64,000 nt of DNA from Paraburkholderia acidicola (GTDB lineage: Bacteria > Pseudomonadota > Gammaproteobacteria > Burkholderiales > Burkholderiaceae): positions 2,418,001 through 2,482,000 of the forward strand of contig NZ_MTZV01000006.1 in assembly GCF_002362315.1 (NCBI RefSeq). The letters run 5' to 3'. The position numbers were made by a program, and so were the translations under genes. The notes under the pieces were generated by a model that saw only the letters and a program-made list of their open reading frames with translations, was not told the origin of the DNA and ran no database searches. Shown here one piece after another: positions 25,923-34,523 of the stretch (within the stretch, counting starts at the first letter, position 1; each line of letters opens with the position of its first letter).

Positions 25923-27169
25923 TGCGTTGGCTCAACTCCTTTGCAACGCGTTACGCGCCCCTCGCTTTTCTTGTGATGGCGTGCGTTGCGTTGGGACAGT
26001 TCTTGTCTCAGCACGCGCCCGCGCGATCGGACCTCGAACAGCATGCGCACGATGTCGCCGCATTTTTGCGCGGACACGCGTGGATCGACTTTGCAGTTGC
26101 AGTAGTGTTCTGGTTAATCGTTTTTGCAGGCTATTTTCACGATCGGCATCGAACTGAATACGGCGATGTCAAACAAGGCGGGTGGTTAATGGACGCATTG
26201 GACAGGCTTACGAATCGACGCATTCTGGAGCAGAAAATTGCCCAGGAACCCGAGCCGCAGATTCTCGATGCGGAGAAACTCGCGAGTGGGCTAAAGAGCA
26301 AGGTGATCGGTCAGGACGCTGTCTGCGACGATATCGCGGCGCAAATTCGTCGCCGTCTCGCACTCCGGCAGCGCAACAAGCCGATCGGTGTGTTCATGCT
26401 GGCAGGGCCACCAGGGACCGGGAAAACCTATCTGGCAAAGAGTCTGGCGGCGGAACTCGGTCGTGCGCTGTTGCACTTCGATATGACGCAGTTCTCGAGC
26501 GGCGCACATGGAGCTACTCAATTGTTCGGCGCATCGAAGGGATACATTGGTTCGAATTCCTATGGCAAGCTTACCGCTGCTTTGCGCGACACTCCCGATG
26601 CGGTCGTATTACTCGATGAAATCGAAAAAGCTCACCCCGAGGTTCACAAGAATTTCCTGACGGCGTGGAACGATGGTTTTGTAACCGAGGCATCGGACGG
26701 GAAGCAGATTTCGACGACCCGCGCGATCTTCATGCTAACCACGAATGCCGCAACCGACGCGCTTCATGCGTTGAGCGAGCGATTCGCAGACGATGCGGAT
26801 GAACTGAGGCGTGCCTCTACGAATGCGCTCGGTGAGGCGGGCTTTGCCCCCGAGGTGCTCAATCGTATTGATCGCATTTTCGTTTTTAAATCGCTCACAG
26901 GTCTGGACATCGCCCGCGTTGCAGCGCTTGAAATCGAAGCGATGATCAAGAGCTACGGCCTCGATGTGGCCGATGAAGGCATCGATCCAGATATTCTCAT
27001 CAACATGATGCGACGTCAGAGCCGGCTAGGTACGGGTGCGTCGTCGCGCGATCTCGTCCGTGCGGTCGAAGAATCGCTGGCGGACACACTCATCGATGCA
27101 AAGGAGCACGGCCATACCAAGGTCGCGCTCGTGTCAGCGGAGGGAGGCGTGATCGCCAAGCCGCAATGA
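25922..27169 (+). CDS. Membrane-tethered ClpB-D2-like AAA+ ATPase
   Basis: This 415-residue protein has two N-terminal membrane helices (about 12-30 and 53-71) and one AAA+ domain of the Clp/Hsp100 D2 type. Walker A is GPPGTGKT (162-169), a pore-loop Tyr sits in KGYIG (about 207-210), and Walker B is VVLLDEIEKAHPE (228-240). The sensor region is TTNAATD, the arginine finger is in EVLNRIDRIF (about 311-320), and sensor 2 is in GASSRDLVR. A Clp-like small domain follows. There is no N-domain, D1 ring, middle domain or IGF/IGL loop for ClpP. It should pull proteins through a ring at the membrane (inference). Start and stop overlap both neighbours. Confidence 0.88.
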   Translation: MRWLNSFATRYAPLAFLVMACVALGQFLSQHAPARSDLEQHAHDVAAFLRGHAWIDFAVAVVFWLIVFAGYFHDRHRTEYGDVKQGGWLMDALDRLTNRRILEQKIAQEPEPQILDAEKLASGLKSKVIGQDAVCDDIAAQIRRRLALRQRNKPIGVFMLAGPPGTGKTYLAKSLAAELGRALLHFDMTQFSSGAHGATQLFGASKGYIGSNSYGKLTAALRDTPDAVVLLDEIEKAHPEVHKNFLTAWNDGFVTEASDGKQISTTRAIFMLTTNAATDALHALSERFADDADELRRASTNALGEAGFAPEVLNRIDRIFVFKSLTGLDIARVAALEIEAMIKSYGLDVADEGIDPDILINMMRRQSRLGTGASSRDLVRAVEESLADTLIDAKEHGHTKVALVSAEGGVIAKPQ

Positions 27170-28266
27170 CGAGTCCAAACGTATCCAACCTGTCGAACAC
27201 TCAAGGCAAATCGTTGTGGGCACGCGCGCCCGTGTGGCGCTTATGCGTTTCGGCAGCGGCGTTGTCGACAGTCGTTGTGGTGTGCTTTCCTCCTAAGTGG
27301 CGCGAGGCCGATGTCATCCCTGCGCCTCCACTGCCCGAGGCGGTGACCTACCATTCGCCGCCGCCGGTCGTTGCGGAGGCCAGGCCCGCGGTCACCACGC
27401 CAGCAACGATTGCAAGTGCTACGACGAGGGCGAAGCCTGTAGCTCCTCAAAATGCGGCTGCAGCAACCAATCTCACCACGAGAGCGCCAGCAACGGCCGC
27501 GATTTCAATGGCAGTCCCAGGCGCAGCGGCCAGGCTGGATATCTCCGGTCTCGATGGCGCACTGCTGGGCCGGACCTACCGGCAGTTGATCCCGGTCGTG
27601 GGGTTCAATGTTCCGCTACCTCCAGGACAATGGGCGGTGCTTGCGAACAGCACGGTTCACTCGCACCGTGCATCTGGAATGGCCTATTTTCTCGGGCGAA
27701 TCGAGCATAAACGGCTTGTCGGTGCGATCAGACTGTTCGCATTGCGCAGCGACGATCAACCGGGCGCGGGTTTCCCTGCGGCGGGCGGTTGTACGACTGG
27801 CAATCCGGATTTGAACTATCTGTATCTGGATTCGGTGACGGCGTTTGATCATCAGGGATGCTGGCTAATCAATAACTATTTCACGCCTCCTCTACAGCAG
27901 TGGGCGGATCGCGCGGTCAAGATCGCCGGGCTCGACCGCGCCGCAGCGGGTGATCTCGCAGCGAAGGGCGTGACCTATCCGCAGGACATGGTCGATGTCC
28001 GATTCACGCGCGCAGAAACATGGGGTGTTCTCGAGGTTTCTTACCTGTTCAATCCCGAAGTCGAAGGGATCAGTTCCAACACGGCGCTTTCCGCCCGCGA
28101 ATCGGACTGGCATGCACCGAACGCTCCGAGATTTCCTGCGAAAGCTGCCTATCTCGCGAAGATGCAAGTCTGGGGCGAGGAATTCTGGCCGAAGTTTCAG
28201 CAGGCATTTGGATCGGGGCAACCGGTTGCTGTGGTCGTCAAGCCGGATGCAGCGTCTCAACCTTGA
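27166..28266 (+). CDS. Membrane-anchored protein of unknown function (gene 3 of AAA+ operon)
   Basis: This 366-residue protein has one membrane helix near the N-terminus (about 23-41, WRLCVSAAALSTVVVVCFP), a Pro/Ala/Thr-rich linker to about 120, and a C-terminal domain of about 240 residues that should lie outside the cytoplasm. The domain starts LDISGLDGALLGRTYRQL and contains Cys in AGGCTTGN and HQGCWLIN that may pair. I recognise no family. Its ATG overlaps the AAA+ stop (ATGA), so the three genes are translationally coupled. Architecture mirrors gene 1: helix, long linker, outer domain. A 29-bp tandem duplication begins one base after its stop. Confidence 0.72.
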   Translation: MTSPNVSNLSNTQGKSLWARAPVWRLCVSAAALSTVVVVCFPPKWREADVIPAPPLPEAVTYHSPPPVVAEARPAVTTPATIASATTRAKPVAPQNAAAATNLTTRAPATAAISMAVPGAAARLDISGLDGALLGRTYRQLIPVVGFNVPLPPGQWAVLANSTVHSHRASGMAYFLGRIEHKRLVGAIRLFALRSDDQPGAGFPAAGGCTTGNPDLNYLYLDSVTAFDHQGCWLINNYFTPPLQQWADRAVKIAGLDRAAAGDLAAKGVTYPQDMVDVRFTRAETWGVLEVSYLFNPEVEGISSNTALSARESDWHAPNAPRFPAKAAYLAKMQVWGEEFWPKFQQAFGSGQPVAVVVKPDAASQP

Positions 28267-28324
28267 TCGGCATGGTCCACTCGGTTTGACCAAGCTCGGC
28301 ATGGTCCACTCGGTTTGACCAAGC
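28267..28324 (+). repeat. Perfect 29-bp tandem duplication
   Basis: Two identical 29-base units (28267-28295 and 28296-28324) follow directly after the stop codon of the AAA+ operon. Each unit contains GGTC and GACC in inverted orientation (GGTCCACTCGGTTTGACC), so each could form a small hairpin. No U-tract follows. Confidence 0.9.
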
Positions 28325-28554
28325 CGCGTTGACCTTGTCGTTTCGCGAAACAATTCCGATCGCTGTAGCTTTCTTTTCGCATTCACCCCCTCAAACAACG
28401 ATTGCGGCAAGGAATCGCCTGCGTTAGCCTTTGCGCCTACAGCGACCGCGCAGATTCTTTGCTGTGCCAAACAGGGCATTCGTGGTCGCTTCGTACGTTG
28501 CGATTCCCCGACCGGGGTGACGAACGACGTCACGACAAAACACTTGAGGACACA

Positions 28555-30744
28555 ATGCTCATAAGGACTTGGCTGGCAACAGGTGCGACGCTTATTACTT
28601 CTGCACTGGTTATCCATCAAAACGCATACGCCGACGAAGGGATGTGGCAGCCGTCGCAACTTCCCACCCTCGCAGGTCAGTTACAACAACGCGGTCTCGC
28701 GCTCGATCCTAAACAACTCTCAACACTGACATCATGGCCGCTAGACGCTGTTGTCGGCCTGGGTTTTTGCACCGCATCGTTCGTCTCGCCCGACGGCTTG
28801 CTCGTCACCAATCATCACTGCGGATATGGCGCGTTGCAGGTTAACTCCACGCCGCAGAAGAACCTGATCAACGACGGTTTTCTCGCGCATACGAAGCAGG
28901 AGGAACTGCCTGCCGATCCGACCCAACGCGTCTATGTGACCGAGCAGATCAGCGACGTCACGAGTCAGGTGAATGCCGCACTGAAGCCGGACATGGACGG
29001 CTATGCGCGTTTCGTTGCCATTGACGAGGCGAAGAAGCGCATCGTCAACGGCTGCGAACAACCGGGCTATCGATGCGACGTCTACACCTTCAGCAACGGT
29101 TACGACTATCAGCTGATTCGCCAGAAAGAGCTGCGCGACATCCGGCTCGTCTATGCGCCGCCGTTGTCGATCGGCAAGTTCGGCGGCGACATCGACAACT
29201 GGATGTGGCCGCGCCATACGGGCGACTTCAGTTATTTACGCGCCTATGTCGCTAAGGACGGTAGCTCGGCTTCGTATTCGAAGGACAACGTTCCCTATCG
29301 TCCGACGCATTGGCTGACGCTCAATCCGAAGGGCGTCAAGGCTGGCGATTTCGTCATGGTGGCCGGCTATCCCTACAACACGGATCGCTATCGGCTAGCC
29401 GACGAACTGCAAAGCGCGATCGACTGGGAATATCCGACAACAATCGGCATGGCTACGGATATGCTCGCTCTCGTCGATGCGGCCAGCAAAAAAAACCCGG
29501 AGGTCGGCGTCAAGTACGCGAGCCTTGTCGCTGGGCTCAACAACGCAATGAAGCTTTATCAGGGTAATCTCGAGGGTCTCGCGCGTAGCAATGCGCTGGC
29601 CACCAAACGCGCGCAGGAAGCCGCGCTCGATCAATGGCTCACCCAGCAAAAGCCTGGCGGTGCGCTTGACGGCGCCGCGCTGCAGGCTGATGTCGTCAAT
29701 CTGCGTAAGCTTATCGATGCACACCTGAAACTGCGCGAACGTAATTTCGTGCTGGGGATGATTCAGCGCGGCGGGCTGTTCCACGCGTCGTATCAGATCG
29801 TGCGCCTTGCCCAGGAAAAGCAGAAACCCGATCTCGAACGGGAAGACGGCTTCCAGAAGCGTGACGAAATTCGCCTGCTCGGTGCGCAGCAAGGGCTGGA
29901 CCAGCAATTCGATCCGGCTATGGATCAGCAACTGTTTGTCTACCAGTTGCAGCGCTATGTGAAGCTCCCGGCCGCGGAGCGTCTGCCTGCGCTGGATCGG
30001 TGGCTTGGCGGTGTGACCGACCAGACCGGCATCACGCAAAAGGTTGCGGCGCTTTATGCCGGTACTTCGCTGACCGATACCAAAACACGCGTCGCGTTGC
30101 TTTCCGCAACGCCTGCGCAGATCGATGCCAGCAACGATACCTGGATCAAGCTGATGCGTGATCTGATACCCGATCTGCTTGTCGTGGAGCATCAGAACAA
30201 GACGTTTGCTGGCGACGAAACGACGGCTCGCCCGGGCTACATGGCAGCGCTGATTGCTTTTAACGCGTCGCGTGGACTGCCGGTCTATCACGATGCGAAT
30301 AATTCGCTGCGTGTCACGTTTGGCACCGTGCAAGGTTACAAACCACGCGACGCAGTCGAATACACACCGTTCACGACTGTCGACGGCATCGTGCAGAAAA
30401 CCACGGGCGTAGAGCCGTTCAATGCACCACCTGCAGAACTGGCAGCGATTCGCGCGAAGGCGTTCGACGGTCTGGCACCGGCGGGAAATTCGCTGCCCGT
30501 CAATTTTCTCGCCGACCTCGATATTACTGGCGGCAATTCCGGTTCGCCGGCGATAGACCGCAATGGTCAACTGGTAGGCCTCGCGTTCGACGGTGTGTGG
30601 GAAGGCACGAGTTCCGACTGGCTCTTCAATCCCGCTGAAACCCGTTCGATTCAGGTCGATGTGCGCTACATGCTGTGGGTAATGCACCACCTCGACCATG
30701 CGGACAACCTGCTCGACGAGATGAAGGTGAAAGTGCCGCAATAA
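28555..30744 (+). CDS. S46 family dipeptidyl-peptidase, DPP7-like
   Basis: This 729-residue secreted peptidase belongs to family S46. It has a signal peptide (1 to about 26, ending AYA), the catalytic His in TNHHCGYG (H88) with a nearby Cys pair (C72, C89), a conserved FGGDIDNWMWPRH segment, and the nucleophile in GGNSGSPAID (S662). The residue 18 positions after the Ser is Gly680 (in AFDGVWE). In characterised enzymes Gly here marks DPP7 (hydrophobic P1) and Arg marks DPP11 (acidic P1), so broad hydrophobic specificity is predicted. GAGG precedes ATG 28555. It removes dipeptides from oligopeptides in the periplasm. A prolyl-oligopeptidase gene lies 1.5 kb downstream. Confidence 0.92.
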   Translation: MLIRTWLATGATLITSALVIHQNAYADEGMWQPSQLPTLAGQLQQRGLALDPKQLSTLTSWPLDAVVGLGFCTASFVSPDGLLVTNHHCGYGALQVNSTPQKNLINDGFLAHTKQEELPADPTQRVYVTEQISDVTSQVNAALKPDMDGYARFVAIDEAKKRIVNGCEQPGYRCDVYTFSNGYDYQLIRQKELRDIRLVYAPPLSIGKFGGDIDNWMWPRHTGDFSYLRAYVAKDGSSASYSKDNVPYRPTHWLTLNPKGVKAGDFVMVAGYPYNTDRYRLADELQSAIDWEYPTTIGMATDMLALVDAASKKNPEVGVKYASLVAGLNNAMKLYQGNLEGLARSNALATKRAQEAALDQWLTQQKPGGALDGAALQADVVNLRKLIDAHLKLRERNFVLGMIQRGGLFHASYQIVRLAQEKQKPDLEREDGFQKRDEIRLLGAQQGLDQQFDPAMDQQLFVYQLQRYVKLPAAERLPALDRWLGGVTDQTGITQKVAALYAGTSLTDTKTRVALLSATPAQIDASNDTWIKLMRDLIPDLLVVEHQNKTFAGDETTARPGYMAALIAFNASRGLPVYHDANNSLRVTFGTVQGYKPRDAVEYTPFTTVDGIVQKTTGVEPFNAPPAELAAIRAKAFDGLAPAGNSLPVNFLADLDITGGNSGSPAIDRNGQLVGLAFDGVWEGTSSDWLFNPAETRSIQVDVRYMLWVMHHLDHADNLLDEMKVKVPQ

Positions 30745-30766
30745 GGGACTCGTGGTTGACGGCATC

Positions 30767-30794
30767 ATGATATCTGACTAGAGTCAGATATCAT
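30767..30794. promoter_or_regulatory. 28-bp palindrome overlapping the start codon of the MarR-GNAT gene
   Basis: Arms ATGATATCTGACT (30767-30779) and AGTCAGATATCAT (30782-30794) are perfect inverted copies separated by AG. The last two bases are the A and T of the ATG start at 30793. It is well suited to bind a dimeric regulator and block transcription or translation, most simply the MarR domain encoded next to it. Confidence 0.75.
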
Positions 30795-31677
30795 GAAAAC
30801 GCTCGACATCCAGCAGGTTCGCAGCTTCAACCGCATCGTGGCCGAGGGCATCGGCGCGATCGACGACAGCTTCCTCGGTCGCGGCCGTCCAATGGGCGAG
30901 TCGCGTCTGCTCTGGGAAATCGGTCCCGACGGCGCCGATCTGCGGGCACTGCGCGAACGCCTTGATCTCGACTCGGGTTATCTGAGCCGCATCCTTGCAT
31001 CGCTTGAACGCCAGGGGCTCGTGGCGATCGAGGCGCGCCCCGATGACCGCCGGGTACGTCGCGCTGTCCTTACGCGGTTGGGGCTCAAGGAACGAGCCGA
31101 ACTCGACCGGTTGTCGGACACCGTAGCCGTTCGCGTGCTCGATCCGCTAAGCGAAAGCCATCGTATGGCGCTGCTCGCCGCAATGGCTGAAGTAGAGCGC
31201 CTGCTGCAACCGTCGTTGATACGCTTCGAGATCGAAGATCCGGCTAGCGACGATGCGCGCTGGTGCTTCGAGCAATATTTCACCGAACTCAACGAGCGCT
31301 TCGAAGCAGGATTCGATCCGTCGTCGAGCCTGCCTGCCGACACGCATGAACTGACGGCGCCGAACGGCGCACTGATCGTTGCGCGGCTACGCGGCAATCC
31401 CGTGGGTTGCGTCGCGCTCAAGTTTCACAAGAAGTCGCCGGCCGAACTCAAGCGGATGTGGGTCAGTTTATCGGTGCGTGGACTCGGTGTGGGACGGCGT
31501 TTGCTCGATGAAGCCGAGAAACATGCACGAAAGAGCGGCGCACGCGCTATCCGTCTGGAGACAAACCGGACGCTGTCCGAAGCGATCAATCTCTATCGAC
31601 GCTGCGGGTACATAGAGGTCGATGCGTTTAGTGCGGAGCCTTACGCACACCACTGGTTCGAAAAGAAACTAACCTGA
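30793..31677 (+). CDS. MarR-type regulator fused to GNAT acetyltransferase
   Basis: This 294-residue protein joins an N-terminal MarR winged helix (about 1-145: LRERLDLDSGYLSRILASLE, LVAIEARPDDRRVRRAVLT) to a C-terminal GNAT domain (about 155-294). The GNAT acetyl-CoA loop is seen as RGLGVGRRLLDEAE. This fused architecture is known in many proteobacteria, but the acetylated substrate is usually unknown. There is no ribosome binding site: the start codon lies in a 28-bp palindrome, so the mRNA may be leaderless or the site may be an autoregulatory operator. The VOC gene follows 24 bases later and is probably co-transcribed. Confidence 0.88.
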   Translation: MKTLDIQQVRSFNRIVAEGIGAIDDSFLGRGRPMGESRLLWEIGPDGADLRALRERLDLDSGYLSRILASLERQGLVAIEARPDDRRVRRAVLTRLGLKERAELDRLSDTVAVRVLDPLSESHRMALLAAMAEVERLLQPSLIRFEIEDPASDDARWCFEQYFTELNERFEAGFDPSSSLPADTHELTAPNGALIVARLRGNPVGCVALKFHKKSPAELKRMWVSLSVRGLGVGRRLLDEAEKHARKSGARAIRLETNRTLSEAINLYRRCGYIEVDAFSAEPYAHHWFEKKLT

Positions 31678-31701
31678 ACAAACCACTTGAGGGAGCAGGG
31701 T

Positions 31702-32094
31702 ATGGTCGCGGACGGCGAGGTGATGGGCTTCATTCCGACAGTCGATGCAGCCAAAGCGCGTCGATTCTATGAGGATGTGCTGGGGCTACGCTTTGTAAGC
31801 GACGATCCGTTTGCGCTGGTCGTGGCATCGCAGGGGACCCAGATACGGATCGCCAAGCTGCATGAATTTACGCCGGCTCCGTACACGATACTTGGCTGGC
31901 GTGTGAGAGACATCGAGCACGAAGCACGCACACTAAGCGCTAAAGGTGTCGTCTTCAAGCGCTATCCGCCATTGGAGCAGAGCGATGCTGGCATCTGGAC
32001 TTCGCCATCGGGCGCCCGGATTGCGTGGTTTGCCGACCCGGATGGCAACGTACTCTCGATCTCCGAGCATCCGGATGCCGTAGCGTCGGCGTAG
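31702..32094 (+). CDS. VOC (glyoxalase/bleomycin resistance) family protein
   Basis: This 130-residue protein has the paired beta-alpha-beta-beta-beta modules of the vicinal oxygen chelate family. FIPTVDAAKARRFYEDVLGL is the hallmark start of the first module, and IAWFADPDGNVLSISE gives the C-terminal metal-ligand Glu region. Members include dioxygenases, isomerases and drug-binding proteins, so the reaction is not predictable. ATG 31702 has GGGAGCAGGG before it; an upstream in-frame TTG at 31687 is less likely. It follows the MarR-GNAT gene closely and ends just before a GC-rich stem-loop. Confidence 0.85.
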   Translation: MVADGEVMGFIPTVDAAKARRFYEDVLGLRFVSDDPFALVVASQGTQIRIAKLHEFTPAPYTILGWRVRDIEHEARTLSAKGVVFKRYPPLEQSDAGIWTSPSGARIAWFADPDGNVLSISEHPDAVASA

Positions 32095-32101
32095 TTGCAA
32101 A

Positions 32102-32124
32102 GCGTCGGTGTCAGCGACCGACGC
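32102..32124 (+). terminator. GC-rich stem-loop after the VOC gene
   Basis: GCGTCGGT (32102-32109) pairs perfectly with ACCGACGC (32117-32124) over a 7-base loop, starting 8 bases after the stop codon. No U-tract follows, so it may protect or end the transcript weakly. Confidence 0.4.
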
Positions 32125-32275
32125 AACCATGCTTCGCGCATGGTGTGCGGGCAACCTTCATCGCTTCCGACCCCTACGTTTTGGCAACCATCCGAACCAG
32201 ATCAGGCTGCACTCTATTGTGGCGAACACGTTAGTCGCGCTAATCTTGCGGCGCCTCGTCACTCAAAGAGTCCAA

Positions 32276-34462
32276 ATGAAGCCAACAAAAAGTTTACTCG
32301 CCGCGACGCTCGCGCTGACGTTCGTCGCCACGCCAGGCCTGTCCTGGTCGGCGGAGGGTCAACCGGTGGCGCCCGTGCGTCCGGTGACCAACACGTACTT
32401 TGGCACACCGGTCGTCGACCCTTATCGCTACATGGAGAACCTCAGCGATCCGGAAGTGCAGAGCTGGATGAAGGCGCAGGCCGCCTACACCCGTAAGGTG
32501 ATCGACAGTATTCCCGATCGTGCCTCGCTGGCGACGCACATTCAGGCGTTGATGGCCGGCGACCTGAAACGATATGCCTTTACCCGTCGCGGCGACCGGC
32601 TGTTCTACCACGTGCTGGAGCCGGGTACCAATCTGCCCAAGCTCGCGTATCGCGATGGTGTGAAGGGCGAAGAACATATCCTCGTCGACCCGGCGAAGCT
32701 CTCTACCGACAGCGCACATCACTTTGCGCTCGACTGGTACTCGCCGTCGTGGGATGGGCGCTATGTGGCCTATGGCGTCTCCGAGGGCGGTTCGGAAAAG
32801 AGTGTGCTGCACATCGTCGACCTGCAGACCGGTAGCCAGCTCCAGGAAAGCATCGACCGCACGAGCGACTGCGTTGTCTCCTGGCGCAACGACAACAAGT
32901 CGTTCTTCTACCTGCGCTATCCGAAAACCGGACCGGATACGCCGCCTGCGCTGAGCGAGTACAACGCAGTGACCTTCCTGCACGTGCTGGGTCAGCATAC
33001 CGACGGCGAAGGCGACGAAGCGGTGTTCGGACGCGGTGTGTCCGCCTCAGTCGATGTACCCGAAGGACAGGCCACCTATGTCCTGCTGGCACCCGATTCG
33101 CCCTATGCGGTGGCCGTGTCGAATCACAACGTAGACAACAACCCGAACACCTTCTACGTCGCGCGACTCGATCAGATTCACGGTGCGCAGACGCCGTGGA
33201 AGAAGATCGCCACACCTGAGGACGGCGTAACCGACGTACGTCTTCGCGGCGATCGTCTGTATGTCCTGTCGGAGAAGGGTGCACCGCGCTTCCAGATTCT
33301 CTCGACATCGCTCGCTCATCCCGACATCGCCCATGCGAACGTGGTCGTGCCTGAAAGCGAGAACGTGCTCGATGCGTTCGACGTCGCGAGCGACGGCATG
33401 TATCTCGGCGAGCGTTCGGGCGCCACCTTCCAGCTGCGGCACGTCTCGTTCGACGGCAAGGACAGCCAGCCCATCGGCCTGCCGTTCTCCGGCTCGGTGA
33501 GCGATCTCACCACCGATCCGCGTTCGCCCGGTCTGCTGTTCAGCCTGCAGGGCTGGGTCAAGGCGCCCCGCGAACTGAGCTACACCCCGGGTGCGAGCGC
33601 TGCGACCGATACCGGACTGGTGCCGCCTTCGAAGACGGAATCCGACGATATCGAGGCGCACGACGAGTTCGCCACCAGCTACGACGGTACCCGCATCCCC
33701 GTATCGATCATCGCGAAGAAAGGTGTGACGCGGGACGGCACGAATCCGACCATCGTCTATGGCTACGGCAGTTATGGCGTATCGATGGATCCGTCCTATC
33801 GTCCGGCGTGGCAGGGCTGGATCGATCGCGGCGGCATCATCGCCGTGGCGCACATGCGCGGCGGCGGCGAATACGGTGACGCCTGGCATCGCGCGGGGCA
33901 GAAGCTCACGAAGATCAACACGATGCTGGACTTCATCGCGGCCGCGCAACACATGATCGACCAGCGCTATACGCAGTCGAAGTACCTGGCGGCGAACAGC
34001 GCAAGCGCGGGCGGTATCGTCATGGGCGGCGCGATGGAAATCAACCCGGGCCTGTTCCGCGTCATTCTCGATGACGTTGGTCTGTCCGATGCATTGCGCT
34101 TCGAGACCGAACCGAACGGGCCGCCCAATGTGCCCGAGATGGGTTCGACTTCGAACGAAGCGGGTTTTCACGGGCTCTATGCGATGAGCGCCTACGCCCA
34201 TGTGCATGACGGCACACCTTACCCCGCTGTCATGTTCACGACCGGCGCGAACGATCCGCGCGTCTCGCCGTGGCACATGCTGAAGATGGCTGCGCGGGTT
34301 CAGGCTGCGACGAGCAGCGGTCGGCCCGTGCTGTTGCGCATCGACTACGATGCGGGTCACGGTATTGGCTCGAGCGTGTCACAACGTGCCAACCAGCTCG
34401 CCGACGAATGGTCGTTCGCGCTGTGGCAGATGGGTGAAGCAGGGTTTCAGCCGAAGCAATAA
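32276..34462 (+). CDS. Prolyl oligopeptidase family (S9A) peptidase, exported
   Basis: This 728-residue serine peptidase has a signal peptide (MKPTKSLLAATLALTFVATP), the N-terminal helix and beta-propeller of S9A enzymes (DPYRYMENLSDPEVQSWMKA is the usual opening), and an alpha/beta hydrolase domain. The triad is S577 in NSASAGG, D660 in TGANDPRVSPWH and H695 in AGHGIGSS. The nucleophile elbow has Ser where most S9A enzymes have Gly before the motif (GxSxGG), which is unusual but leaves the catalytic residues intact. It should cut short peptides after Pro or a related residue in the periplasm. ATG 32276 is chosen because it gives the signal peptide. Confidence 0.9.
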   Translation: MKPTKSLLAATLALTFVATPGLSWSAEGQPVAPVRPVTNTYFGTPVVDPYRYMENLSDPEVQSWMKAQAAYTRKVIDSIPDRASLATHIQALMAGDLKRYAFTRRGDRLFYHVLEPGTNLPKLAYRDGVKGEEHILVDPAKLSTDSAHHFALDWYSPSWDGRYVAYGVSEGGSEKSVLHIVDLQTGSQLQESIDRTSDCVVSWRNDNKSFFYLRYPKTGPDTPPALSEYNAVTFLHVLGQHTDGEGDEAVFGRGVSASVDVPEGQATYVLLAPDSPYAVAVSNHNVDNNPNTFYVARLDQIHGAQTPWKKIATPEDGVTDVRLRGDRLYVLSEKGAPRFQILSTSLAHPDIAHANVVVPESENVLDAFDVASDGMYLGERSGATFQLRHVSFDGKDSQPIGLPFSGSVSDLTTDPRSPGLLFSLQGWVKAPRELSYTPGASAATDTGLVPPSKTESDDIEAHDEFATSYDGTRIPVSIIAKKGVTRDGTNPTIVYGYGSYGVSMDPSYRPAWQGWIDRGGIIAVAHMRGGGEYGDAWHRAGQKLTKINTMLDFIAAAQHMIDQRYTQSKYLAANSASAGGIVMGGAMEINPGLFRVILDDVGLSDALRFETEPNGPPNVPEMGSTSNEAGFHGLYAMSAYAHVHDGTPYPAVMFTTGANDPRVSPWHMLKMAARVQAATSSGRPVLLRIDYDAGHGIGSSVSQRANQLADEWSFALWQMGEAGFQPKQ

Positions 34463-34523
34463 CGCAGTGATGGACGGGCCGCGCAACGCGGTTCGTCCAC
34501 TTATCAACTATCGAGAAACCAGC

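Noticed and set aside
28267..28324. A CRISPR array
   Set aside because: The two units are directly adjacent without spacers and no cas gene is in the window.
33047..34360. A 437-codon minus-strand frame opposite the prolyl oligopeptidase
   Set aside because: It is an antisense shadow: the plus strand has the signal peptide and a complete catalytic triad.
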